A DNA stretch of 64,000 nucleotides from the NCBI GenBank assembly GCA_963662155.1, contig OY759266.1:3450526-3514525 (forward strand), given 5' to 3'. Below the pieces are notes generated by a model. The model was not told the origin of the DNA. It saw only the letters and a list, made by a program, of their open reading frames with translations, and searched no databases. Each line of letters starts with the position of its first letter. Position 1 is the first letter of the stretch. Positions 41,701 to 54,500 of this stretch are shown in pieces. The translations under genes and the position numbers were made by a program. The stretch comes from Lamellibrachia columna (taxonomy: Eukaryota > Annelida > Polychaeta > Sabellida > Siboglinidae).

Positions 41701-44700
41701 AAAACATAAATACTGTAGTTATATAATATAATTGCAGGAGATGATGTATAAAGTGACTCCTCCATAGATCACAAAGTCCTTCAAATTATGTGTGAGAATG
41801 AGAGCAGGAATATGGGGGAGATCCCAACAGCTGCCCAAACCCCCTCCCATATATCTGAGGAACAGTGCTGATGACAGGTAATTATGTTCCCCACATTAAT
41901 CCAGTGAGGATATTGCACTGGGACAGGAGCTATGCCAGGGACTGTAGTTGCTATAAATAGATGGCCATATGTTTTCTGGCAGGTACTCTAGCCTGTGGTG
42001 GTGATGGCTGTGGTAGCAGGGCACAGCTAATCCTTTTTCAGGATCAGTTTCATGGAATGTGGACACATCGAAACTGCTCCTTGCCCAGAGTGGTCACTTT
42101 TTCGGGTCCAGTAACCATATCCACTGACCACTCTGTTGGGCACCGGACCCCAGAGGACTTGACTGGCCACACCCCTCTGGTTACAGCAGTCAACAGACAC
42201 CAGGCCTGGCAGATGGTGAAATTATAGATGGATTACCACAGATCATTGGTGCTGGGATAAGCAGTGTGATTAGCCAGGAATAGTGGCCAGTTTACAATCT
42301 CTGCCCAGTGCTACAAACTTTTTCGATGTGGATTACGCTTCAGCTTTTGGATACTTTTCGACAGTTTGAAGGTGGCTCCGTGCTGAGACATTTGTGCAGA
42401 TTAGGGCTGTGGAATTAACTCTGGATTAGGCGTGGATTAACCTTGGATTAGCATGCAGCATTTGCTGCACACGCTGCGTCGGATTGGCAGTCGGAACCAG
42501 CTTGACCGGCCGCAGTACTCACCATCTAGTGGTCAGAAGTCAAAGGAGAGGCGGCGTTATTCGCTTGACCAATGGATACAAACACCAAGCGAGGTATGAT
42601 AACCAGATAAATTTGTTCAATTCGTCTTAAATCAGGTTATATTTACTTTTGTATTTTTCTAGAATTAAGATGCTATTAACTATTTCAATAGTGAGATCGT
42701 CTTAATATTATGATGATTTGAAAATTCATATCCCCTTATTTGTTGAAACATCATAAATGTTGTTTATTTGCTATTAGAACTATTCCCGTTTTTATTTGCA
42801 ATTAGAACTATTCCCCATTCTTGCAATTAGAACTATAGAATATAAATAATAACAGCCAGTTCTAAAGTTCTAAACTGTAGACATGTGGAATTCAAGAGTC
42901 ATATTCAAAGTTGAGGAGATTAGCTGACACGTGTGTTTGACAGAGTCCTCAATACATAGGAGTCATAAGGCCCACTGGAGATACACACACATAGCCCATC
43001 CTACAGGGATGGTGTGTCTCCTATATCCCATTTGGAGCAGGGGAGGGAGCCAGGTGAAACATGTCCAGGTGTGTGGGTCCAGATGCTGTGCTGCGGCAGC
43101 TGGCAGTGAACATTACCCCACAGTAACGCTCTTTTTACAGCTAAATGCCACACGGACAGAGCCTTGAAACAAATTGCTTTCAACCATAGACTGGGGCAGT
43201 AACTGCAGGGAAGAGTTTCCTGCAGTAAACAAACCATTCAGCAGCTATGCCATGTTATTGGTGCCATACTGTGATTGAATAACAACTAATGAACATTAAT
43301 CAGAGCTTAGTTGTGATAGAACATGCACTAAGAAGCATGATAGGCAGAGTATTGCTGTGGTAGAACATGCAGTAAGAAGCATGATAGGCAGAGTATTGCT
43401 GTGGTAGAACATGCACTAAGAAGCATGATAGGCAGAGTATTGTTGTGGTAGAACATGCAGTAAGACGTATGATAGGCAGAGTATTGTTGTGGTAGAACAT
43501 GCAGTAAGAAGCATGATAGGCAGAGTATTGTTGTGGTAGAACAAGCAGTAAGAAGCATGATAGGCAGAGTATTGTTGTGGTAGAACATGCAGTAAGAAGC
43601 ATGATAGGCAGAGTATTGTTGTGGTAGAACATGCAGTAAGAAGCATGATAGGCAGAGTATTGTTCATAGCAGAACTCCTCTGTCTATGGATCTATCTATC
43701 TATTGATCGCTCGCTCTATCTTCATTGTTCACATTGTCCATTCTCTGTTTTTTCTCTCCCTCCCTCTTTCTCTCCCTCCCTCTCCCCCACTCTTTACCCT
43801 TCCCCCTCTCTCCATATGTCCCTCTCTTTCACTCACCGAAAATGGAGCACGTTTCTACCCTATCCCCATAATATATTGCACCCACTGCTTGGGGCTAACT
43901 GAAACCCTAACCAGAATGCTAACCAGAACATATAAATCCCCCACACTCCTTGAACCTTGCCACTGGCATGCCTGTGGTCTACGACTTAGGTCCGTCAGCT
44001 CACAGTAGACATGTTAAATATGTTAGAACCCAGTTAGACCCAAGTAATGACATATGGTGCCAGGCTGTGGCTAGCTGTCAGACTGCCCATATCAGCTATC
44101 TGATGACTTTCCAACCTTGTAAATATATTGTTAGCTGGCCAGCTGTAGCAACTGTTGGGATCAAAGGTCACTGACCCCCTGTTTTCACAGGTCTCTGGTC
44201 AAACCATTTATACATGTGAAATGAGCTGTCATATAAAATACAGACTTGTGTACATATATCCTAGAAGAAACTACTACAGAAATATAATTGCAAGTTAGAG
44301 CGTCATACTTGGTCAGCACCTCCTGTCAATAGGCCCCTGGACAATGGGGTACAAAATCTATCAAGGACATAACCCATCATGGTCATTATTATTTTGACCC
44401 TATAGAATGTCCACTGGGGATGTCGTTCATGGCTTTATGCTGGCCAGCTGAATATTCAACTATGCAATTACCAATGGTAAAATCCACTGAGGTTTAACTG
44501 ACTAACTTTAGTGTTTAACCTTATGTGAACTGGCATGACGAAACCACTGTTAGACTTGGATGAGACTGGCTTATTAAATCTGTCATCACATTGATAATGT
44601 GATAGTCATAGTTACATGAAAGGAGGACAGTTGTGATGATACATGATACCTGTATTGCTAGCATGCTTTGTGATGCGTGTGTGCGTGCGTGCGTGCGTGC

Positions 44701-47700
44701 ATGCTTGCTTGCTTGCTTACAAGCGTTTGTGTGTGCCTCTAGTTGCCCAAGGTCTTTACTATCATTCTGAGTGACAATAATGATGAAGCAATCAGTGTTG
44801 ACCTCCGCCAGTGGGTGCAGTCACTGCTAATCTCTCTGCACCCAATTTCTGGCACGTACCATGTATGCAGCAACAACAACAGTTGTAGCCAGGCCCAGTG
44901 TGCATAGCCATAAGGTTAGGCTGCAACTAGTAATCATCAAACTCGAGGAAGACTAGGCCTACCACAAATTCAATTCATTTAGCCCATTGTGAATCAGGTT
45001 CATTGATGTGACAAACTGTAGTAGGCGAGTACTTCAAGTAATGTGTGCAGCTGGTTAAATACAAAAAAGTCGCCTTATATGTCATAGTATTTAGAGCTAC
45101 ACCATTTTTGCCCTTTTTAGCCAAACAATGCAATAGTTTGTCTGAGGAGGGAGCGTTCAGGGAACGTTAGGCCTAGCACTATATGAAGCAGGGAGCAAAG
45201 TGGCATTCAGGAATTCCCACACTCTGTAGAGTCAAGTCATAGTATGAAGTCTTGAAAGCCACTTGACCTATGAAGTCAGTATGACTGGTCCACATACAAA
45301 ACATTGGTATTGCTTAGAAGATGAATCCAGCCTCCTGTAGCAGTTACGTGCTGTTTCATCTTCTTTTCTGTCTGTCACATGTCAAAGCCTCAATGCATTG
45401 CATTCATCCTTGCCAAATACTCGAGCAGCCAATGTAGATCACAGATCACCTACATGGTCTGGGAAACATCCAACCAAGTCTTAGTTGGATCACATTGTGC
45501 AAATTGTAGGGCTGCAATTAAGGCCTTTTGTATAGTTTTTACAATTTTGCCAGATTTAACAAGGTTGTTGTCCTTGTCCAAATTCCAAGGGCAAGTGAAC
45601 AAGGTAGTTGTCCTTGTCCAAATTCCAAGGGCAAGTGAACAAGGAAGCCATTGGCTTATCAAGAGTCCAACAATGTTGCGTCTATGTGCAGCCCATCCCA
45701 GATATCTGTCAGTTCAATTTTTAAACATATTCGTACTGCTGGCATTTACATTGGTGTTATCAAACTACATTCTCTAAGGTTTTTTTTCTAAGGTCACTCC
45801 ATTCTGGAATCAGCCTAGTTGCTTTCCTCTGAATTTTGTACATCTTTCCAGGAGCATCTTAGATTTGCCAGCTTTATGTACTGTTGAAGTGGGAATCTGT
45901 CAGCCTTTGTAGCATCATATTGCAGCAGTATGGACCTACATGGAACAGCCTAGAGGCAGTCTTGGGGCCACCTGAAGGCACGACTGATGCCTTCAACACT
46001 TTCCTGATTCATCACTGAGCAACTATGTGCATTGGCATCATCTGGATGTGTTTCCACATAGTTATCTTCCCTCTTCCGCACCCACGTTCCCTCTTAGTGC
46101 AATACTGACAACATATTAGTGTTACAGAAACTTTGTTGTCAGTCATTGACAGCATAGATTAGTCAGATGTAGTAATCACCTGTCAGTCAACAGTTCTGTC
46201 AATCACCTGTTTTGTCAAACACCAGTCCTGTCAATCACCCATTGATTGTTTAATAGATCTCTAGTTGTGTTTCAAAAAGTATCATTAGAATCATAATTGG
46301 TGGTCTAGGCTTTGTTACAATGGTATTTTTTCTAAGAAAATGTTGCTTAGCTAATCATTTCCATTTTAATACCATTCTAACAAGCAAATGTTGTACTATG
46401 TTGCATAGTTATATCAAAGCAAAGTATCAAACTTGGCATTGCCATAAATTGTGTCTCACTTTAGGTGTGGTTTGTATAGAAAACTTGGCATAAACAGTGT
46501 AATATGTTGTAACTTGTGACAGAAGTCTGACGGTTGGTTTCTGCGTAGGTTGGCTACACGGGTCGACAGCACAGTCCAACGTCTCCCGCTGATCGCACAG
46601 CCGAGTGGCTTGGCCGCTATGTAGGCAACGGAGGAGACACACGGTCGGCAAGTCCTGGTCATGACAGCGCCAACAGCAGCAAACGCAACAGCACAGCCAG
46701 CAGCAATGGCAGTGGCTCCGTTCTGGTGAGTGAACCTACTTAAGGGACCTGTCAGCCATACCTTTTGGGAATGCATCCAACTTGAAGTCATGACTGTTTG
46801 TATAGATGTTGGAAGTTTCATTACAACGAACATATATGGTGCCACTGGGACGGTAGCAATCACTACTTTTCTCCATCAGATGACACTGTCGTACAGTCAA
46901 TCATTTTATTTATTATCATTGTTTGTCCACCAACTTGTCTTCCATTTGATCACCATCAAAATTGTGTCGGGGGGGGATGGCACCATCCACAAAAATCATA
47001 GCCAGCAAAAAAATTATTTATTTATTCTTGTAATTTACATAATTGTTGTTAAATTTGATGCAGCTTTCTTACAAAATTATGCAGTGGAGTATACAAATGT
47101 TGCTGTTATCAGCAAAAAGCTATGTTACAAACATTTTCTGATTGCCAAACAAATTAAAAATAAATTATGGGAGATTCTGTACTAAAATAGGTTTTTGTTC
47201 AAAACTGTACTTTCTTAAATATGTATTGCCTTCCAATACCATCTCAGCCTGTAAAGTCTGTCTCACTCGCCAGTGCCTAGAAGGACTTTGAAGAAAGTTG
47301 AGCAGCAGTCAGGTATTACATATCAACAATAATTGCTGTAATGTAAGACATAAGAGTATCATAGACAAAAAAGAAAAGTAATGGAGAAATTTAAGAACAG
47401 CTACCGATAAAAAGGAAGATCATGTTCAGAATGAGGCAGAGTTGTTAGGTCATGTGATGAGAAAGAGAAACCTAGGACATCTGGTGACAACGCGAAAGAT
47501 TGAGGGGAAAAGAAGCAGAGGTCGGAAAGAAAAAAATGTATGGTCTAGCAACCTGGCTAGGAAAGAACATAACAGAAATGTGCCTCACTGGGACACCTCC
47601 ATGGACTGGGATCTAGGAGTGAGGATCACTCAACAGTCTGGCCCTCTGTGCACTTCCAGGATGTGGGGGGGATCACCGTGAGGACATGGCTTCTACTTCT

Positions 47701-50700
47701 GGACGTATCTTTAGGGACTGAGTCCAACCTGAGGACATGACCAAGACTGAAGGATTTACGCGTGATATATTCTGGGTGCATGGTAATGTGTGCATACATC
47801 ATGTGTGCATGGCTGCAGACAGCGGGTTGTGTGCACCTACATGCGTGGCCCAGGAAGTAGTTGGAGTGGTGGGGTCAAGAACTTATGAGTGAGAGGTGCA
47901 CACAGGGATGAACTCATGTCAGAGAGGGAATGTGTTCCTACTGACTCCTGTCGGCTGTCAAGGAACTGACAAAGAGCAGAGGTAACGCCCGTCACCATAA
48001 ACACATCAAGTCTAGTAAAACCAAAGAAATGGTGCAAATCTGGCTGAATTTACACTTTTGAAATATCTGCAGTGACATCCTGTTCAATATCGTATTGTTT
48101 TTAAGATTTTTTTTATTACCTACCAAACACTTTCATCTAAGCATCCAGCATATTTATATTTAGTGCTCACACCTGCAAGGGTGCCCAGACTGCTTCAGTC
48201 ACCTAGTTCCGATCAAAATTTTGTTCTCAGATTTGAAACAAATATTGGAACTAGAGCTTTCTCGGTTGTCGCACCAGCTCTTCAAAATTCACTGTTAGTG
48301 TTATTAGGTCAGTAGAAAACAATACAATATCACCGTCATCTGAAGACTTGTCATTTGACCTTGTTACCTCTGTACCTCCCAGGTGTATTTGTCCTTCTGT
48401 TGACAACTTTAAGATTGTATACCAATATCAAGATTGCCAACCCTTTCGTTTGACGTGCCGCTGAGCTCAGGTTTCTGAGGATTTAGGCAGGATAGAAATT
48501 GTTGTATCATATTATCATCACATACACATCAATCCTAGTAGACCAAGCAGATGCTGCAAACAGACTGAATTTACAAAAACACATTGTTTGTTTTATGCAC
48601 AGAAACGTGAGTTCATTCACCCAAACAGGTATTCCGCTTCGGCTTGTCGTGTTGCAGCAAGTTAATTGCCGTTTCCACTTTTAGCAATCAAGCTGTGTGC
48701 ATTTCTGATCAGCTGTTTGAACTAATTTGTGTCTGTAGTGTGGAATCATATCAAATTAAGGTTCCTGTCATCACAGTACTCTGTTTGGTCTATACTCGGC
48801 TTCTAAATTGTTATTCAATTAATGCAGCATGTGTTGAGGTAATATGTATTGCCCATGTTACCCAGGACAATTAGCACAACATTAAGTAGATAGATAAGGG
48901 AAAGATGTTTAAAAGAAATGCTTCATATTTTGAGTTGTTGTTTTTTAGAATGTAAAGTTACATAAATAAGCTATGAAAAGTAGATAGAAAGATTCAGTGC
49001 ATTGTGTTACAAATTTATAGATTTTTTTTTTGTACGTCAGTACAGTTTTGATGCACGCACACAGACGCACACGCACACACGCCACAATTATTAATAATTT
49101 ATGTAGATTTTTTTCTCTCAACATTTGATCCTTCTCCATATTTTATGGATTTTGTTTATCATTCCTGTCACTGTACCTGGGTGGCCAGTATAAACTATGA
49201 GTACTCTTTCTGTCACTGTATCTGGATGGCCAGTATAAACCATGAGTACTCTTTCTGTCACTGTACCTGAGTGGCCAGTATAAACCATGAGTACTCTTTC
49301 TGTCACTGTACCTGTGTGCCCAGTATAAACCATGAGTACTCTTTCTGTCACTGTACCTGGGTGGCCAGTATAAACCATGAGTACTCTTTATGTCACTGTA
49401 TCTGGATGGCCAGTATAAACCATGAGTACTCTTTCTGTCACTGTACCTGTGTGCCCAGTATAAACCATGAGTACTCTTTCTGTCACTGTACCTGGGTGGC
49501 CAGTATAAACCATGAGTACTCTTTCTGTCACTGTACCTGGGTGGCCAGTATAAACCATGAGTACTCTTTCTGTCACTGTATCTGGATGGCCAGTATAAAC
49601 CATGAGTACTCTTTCTGTCACTGTACCTGTGAGCCCAGTATAAACCATGAGTACTCTTTCTGTCACTGTACCTGGGTGGCCAGTATAAACCATGAGTACT
49701 CTTTCTGTCACTGTACCTGGATGGCCAGTATAAACCATGAGTACTCTTTCTGTCACTGTACCTGGGTGGCCAGTATAAACCATGAGTACTCTTTCTGTCA
49801 CTGTACCTGGATGGCCAGTATAAACCATGAGTACTCTTTCTGTCACTGTATCTGGATGGCCAGTATAAACCATGAGTACTCTTTCTGTCACTACCTGTGT
49901 GCCCAGTATAAACCATGAGTACTCTTTCTGTCACTGTACCTGGGTGGCCAGTATAAACCATGAGTACTCTTTCTGTCACTGTACCTGGGTGGCCAGTATA
50001 AACCATGAGTACTCTTTCTGTCACTGTACCTGAGTGGCCAGTATAAACCATGAGTACTCTTTCTGTCACTGTACCTGGGTGGCCAGTATAAACCATGAGT
50101 ATTCTTTCTGTCACTGTACCTGGGTGGCCAGTATAAACCATGAGTACTCTTTCTGTCACTGTACCTGGGTGGCCAGTATAAACCATGAGTACTCTTTCTG
50201 TCACTGTACCTGGGTGGCCAGTATAAACTATGAGTACTCTTTCTGTCACTGTACCTGGGTGGCCAGTATAAACCATGAGTACTCTTTCTGTCACTGTACC
50301 TGAGTGGCCAGTATAAACCATGAGTACTCTTTCTGTCACTGTACCTGGGTGGCCAGTATAAACCATGAGTACTCTTTCTGTCACTGTACCTGGGTGGCCA
50401 GTATAAACCATGAGTACTCTAAAGCAGAACCTCGTACATGATACAGCGTGTCCTGTAGTACTACAAGTTACCCTGCTGGGACATCATGGGTATAATATAT
50501 GATGTAAATCTGATACTTCAGAGAAAAACTATTTATTAGAAAGGATGTTAGCCCTGCTAGGGGTAGTACCACTGTCAGATATCTGTGGGACACATGTTGT
50601 AAGTAATATTTATATGGATCACCTGTGATTTTACTGAATGGTGGGTTTGAGCAAGTCATAAATCACCTGCGTTTGCTGTGAGAAATAACGGAATGTGCCA

Positions 50701-51458
50701 ATAGATATTGAATATGTTCTGTTTATTTTGGTATATTTCTCCATTTCTGATGCACCTGATTGTAAAATATATTAAGGAAATGGAATGTGGATCATTCTAT
50801 ATCAATCAGGTTGCTTAGGAGTTTCCAACACAGATTTTAACCTGTCACCTTCCACCCACATGTCTGGGAAATTTGAGCTGTGTACTTCAACCAGTTTGAA
50901 GGATATGGCCATTTTAGTATTAAGTGTCTGCGTATTGCCACAAATAAACAACTGCTTCTTTGGCAGTTTTATGCTTCCATAACTCTGCTATTAATTTTAA
51001 TTTAAGCAGTCTTGACATCTGGCATGTTTGTTAACTCTGGTGTATTTTATAACATTCACCTTCAAAGGAATATGTAAAGTTGCAGTTGTATTCTTTTTGG
51101 ACCATAATTCTATAGTAATGCCTAATGCAAGTGTAAAGATATGGCACCCAAATAAAAAACCTGTTTCTTCACATTTTCACAGTTATAAAACTTATAAATA
51201 TGATGAATGCTTGGCGCTGGTGCATTACAGTGACATGTTATGGATATTAAGTTTTTTCTGTATGAAATTTCTTTATATAGAAGAAAGACTAGACTTGTTT
51301 TGATTGGTGTACTTTGGCACTAAGGCATGTGTCTTGGATAACGTGGGTAATGTGGATACTGGCTAGATCAGGTTTTTTGGTGGATGGTCGGTCCTTCAAG
51401 TTCAGTGAGTAGGTAGCAATCATGGAACAGTAGAGCTACCAGACAGGCAGGTAGGCAG

Positions 51459-51506
<48 letters not shown>

Positions 51507-54500
51507 TCTGCTAGCAGGCTGTCTGCTTGCTGGCTGTCTGCTGACAGGTAGGCAGACAAACAGAGAAACTGACAGGCAGACAAATGGGCACACAGACAGT
51601 GAGAGAGACGAGATGACAGACAGACTGACAGTTATCAGGCCTGTCACTCCACCTAACACTAGATGTGTGTTTGTCTAACATAAGTTTTTGTTTGTACAAT
51701 GTTTTGATGAAGTGAATATACTTTACTTGTACTGTTCAAAATACAGTCTTTATTAAATATTCTCGATGAGTTGACAGTTTCACTAACACGTGTGTTTGCC
51801 TTGTAGCCGGGCCACAACTGTGTAGGCGGCCCGGCCCCGCCTCCATCCACTTCCTCCCAACACTCCTTCAACCAGCACCACGCCACCGCCCAGCACAACA
51901 GCACCACCCAACTGCTGCAGCAGCACCGCCTCTCAGGCCAGAGCTACGAGTCCGGAGTGTCCTCCGCACGCCACAGCTACCATAGCACGTCCAGCTCAAG
52001 CCTGGGCAGTCTGGACCGGCTGGAGGAGAGCGGCTACTCCAGCACGGTCAACGTGCATGACCTCTTCCAAGCTGGCCTCACTGTAAGTAGATGATGACCA
52101 GTGACTGGACAGTAATGACCACTGTTATGTGGGCAGTGATTGGGGCTGTTAACTGGGAAGATTGCTATAACGTTGATGTACGGTTATTGGTTACTTGATG
52201 GTCACTGCAAATCTGAGCATTAAGACCGTGAATACGATGTCCTCAATCTTGGGAGGAATAAAATATCTCGTCAACAGTGCTATACATTCAGGTCACACAG
52301 ATGCCTACATTATAGTATTTTAAAGAGTTATATTTTTATCACTACTTTACATTTTTACGAAGTGCAAGTTGACAGTATTCATTTAATGCAATAGCTAGCT
52401 GTCAAAATAGTATGACCATTTGTATATCGCATAATGTCTTGATATCTCTGTATCAATTATAAATGTTATTTAATATAAAAATTGTGTGGCTTATATCTAC
52501 CTGTCACGTGATGTAGTAATCTGCAGTCATGACCAATGTGATTTATATGTATATACCTATCATAAAAAATGTTTTATTTGCAGCTATGACCAATGTGACT
52601 TGTGGTTACGTATTACACAATACAATAATCAGCAGCCATGACGTGTGTGACTTATATGTACTTGTCACACGATGTAATAATCTGTAGCGATGTTCAATAT
52701 GACTTGTGTACCAGTCACACAATGTAATAATCTGCAGCCATGACCAATGTGACTTGTGTGGCAGGATGCTGAGGTCCTTCGCACCTGGTTGAGTGAGCTG
52801 CGCTTTGAGGAATACTTCCCACTGTTTACACAAGCAGCCTACGACATGCCAACCATCTCACGCATGACTCCTGAAGTAAGTGCTCTCAGGACACTCCAGA
52901 ACTGCAGCAAAACATTATCAGAAAAAACTACATGCCAGTGAAGCTGTTACATGTACACATGTCTGTAAGTAACTCAGCGAAGTAGTTCATGAACTGTTTC
53001 TGCTTCATGTGTGTGACGTATGTACAATGTGTGCTGCACCGTGCATGGCAGGGTGTGGCACAGGGGCTACTCATAAAGCTGTCAAACTCTCCACGAATGT
53101 TTGCACAAGCTGTCAAACGCGTACAAACATGTTTGTTGCGCTCCTCTTTGTCCTGAAGTCTGGGGTGAGGCTGGCGTCGATGCTGGTCCTCAATTTTTAT
53201 TTCCATCTTCCATCACTGATTTTGTTTCACCGCCGTCTCTACCACCCATTTCCACCCCCACCCCCCATCTGTCAGTCTTGTTCACCACTCCTCTTGCAAT
53301 CTCCCCAAGTCTCTTCAATCAGTCCTCCCATATCAATCACAGTCTTCTTCTTGCTTGAATTTTTAATCTGCCAGTGCATGTTTACCCCCAATAGATAACA
53401 AATGGAAACACTGTTCTTTTTTAAATGTTGTCTTTTTGATTTGTGGTGGTAAACTGTATGCCAAGTGGTATTTATGAAGCTGTGTAAAAAGAAACTTGTA
53501 AAAGTTATACCAGGTTAACTAATGACATTCTCCTGTCTCCCTTCCTCATCAGGACGTCATCAGTCAGGTTGTGCTTCGTATGAAGGCTTTGTTTGGAGGC
53601 TTTTTAAAAAAGCCAATATTAAAAATGGATGTAGTGGGCGGGTCAAGGGTTCACTTGGACCATAAAAATAGGGAAAGGTATATTTTTCCCCAGTTAATTT
53701 TTGGCAATTATCTTTCCATCTACTGCATTGGCAGTGCATGTACCGTGCCACCAATGGCAGTGCATGTACCGTGCCACCAATGGCAGTGCATGTACCGTGC
53801 CACCAATGTTCCACTTTTGTCTTTGGATGAAGGTGGGTGGGATCAATCTTGTCCAAACGTTTTTGGATTATTGGAGTTTTTTTACAAAGCCCCTTAATAT
53901 AACCCCACAGTGTCCTTTTATTCTCAAATATATACATCCAGTCAGTTAAGAATGTGACGGTGACAGGGAAATGAACTGAATAAGCTTCATTGAATATGTG
54001 GTATAGGTGTGCCTCTAATGATGGGTTGGCCCCACAGTTCATTGATGCAACTTGGAATGTGCTGCTGCCACTAAAGACTGCGGTTCTGGAAATTAAACTA
54101 AATGTATCGTATAATGCACAACTGCGTGTAAACAGATTATGGCAGTATGAGTTACTGTACTTGACGCAAGTTTCTCGGAGTTTACTAGTTTGCTGAACTT
54201 TGCAGGACCTGACAGCAATAGGCATTACGAAGCCAGCCCACCGTAAACGACTGAAGGCTGAGATCAGTAAACTACATATTCATGATGGGATACCTGACTT
54301 CAAACCGGTGCGTGCTTCTTCCGACAACTGCCAGATGTTGTGGCATGTCAGGAAGGGAAGTAGGAAGAGTGTACGTTCCCAGTTGTATCCCTGGCAGAGA
54401 GCCCAGTTAACACATGTCGAATGGGAACAGTTGGGCCAGATGCAGTTGAGCAACCTTTAAGAATTGTGTCAGTCATTAACTCTTAGTAATTACACACATT

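Larger units (their letters stand above)
40601..42452. other. Intron sequence upstream of the internal ATG exon
   Basis: Includes the 21-bp and 24-bp arrays listed separately. The 450 bp before 42453 show no clear TATA box and no long pyrimidine tract. Repeated words ggattagg, gtggattaa and ttggatta stand just before the ATG exon. Confidence 0.45.
42594..44964. other. Intron sequence with a 44-bp array and a polypyrimidine tract
   Basis: Beyond the listed repeats I see no exon. ctattagaactattccc-like words repeat near 42770-42835. Confidence 0.5.
46726..49162. other. Intron with LINE remains
   Basis: Contains two LINE fragments described separately. A 151-codon + frame at 46730-47185 is AT-rich, runs on from the exon's donor region and shows no motif; it is treated as chance. 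Confidence 0.5.

Noticed and set aside
46730..47185. 151-codon frame after exon 46549-46725
   Set aside because: Starts just past a good GTGAGT donor and becomes AT-rich with IIVVKF-like composition. No domain. Intronic chance frame.
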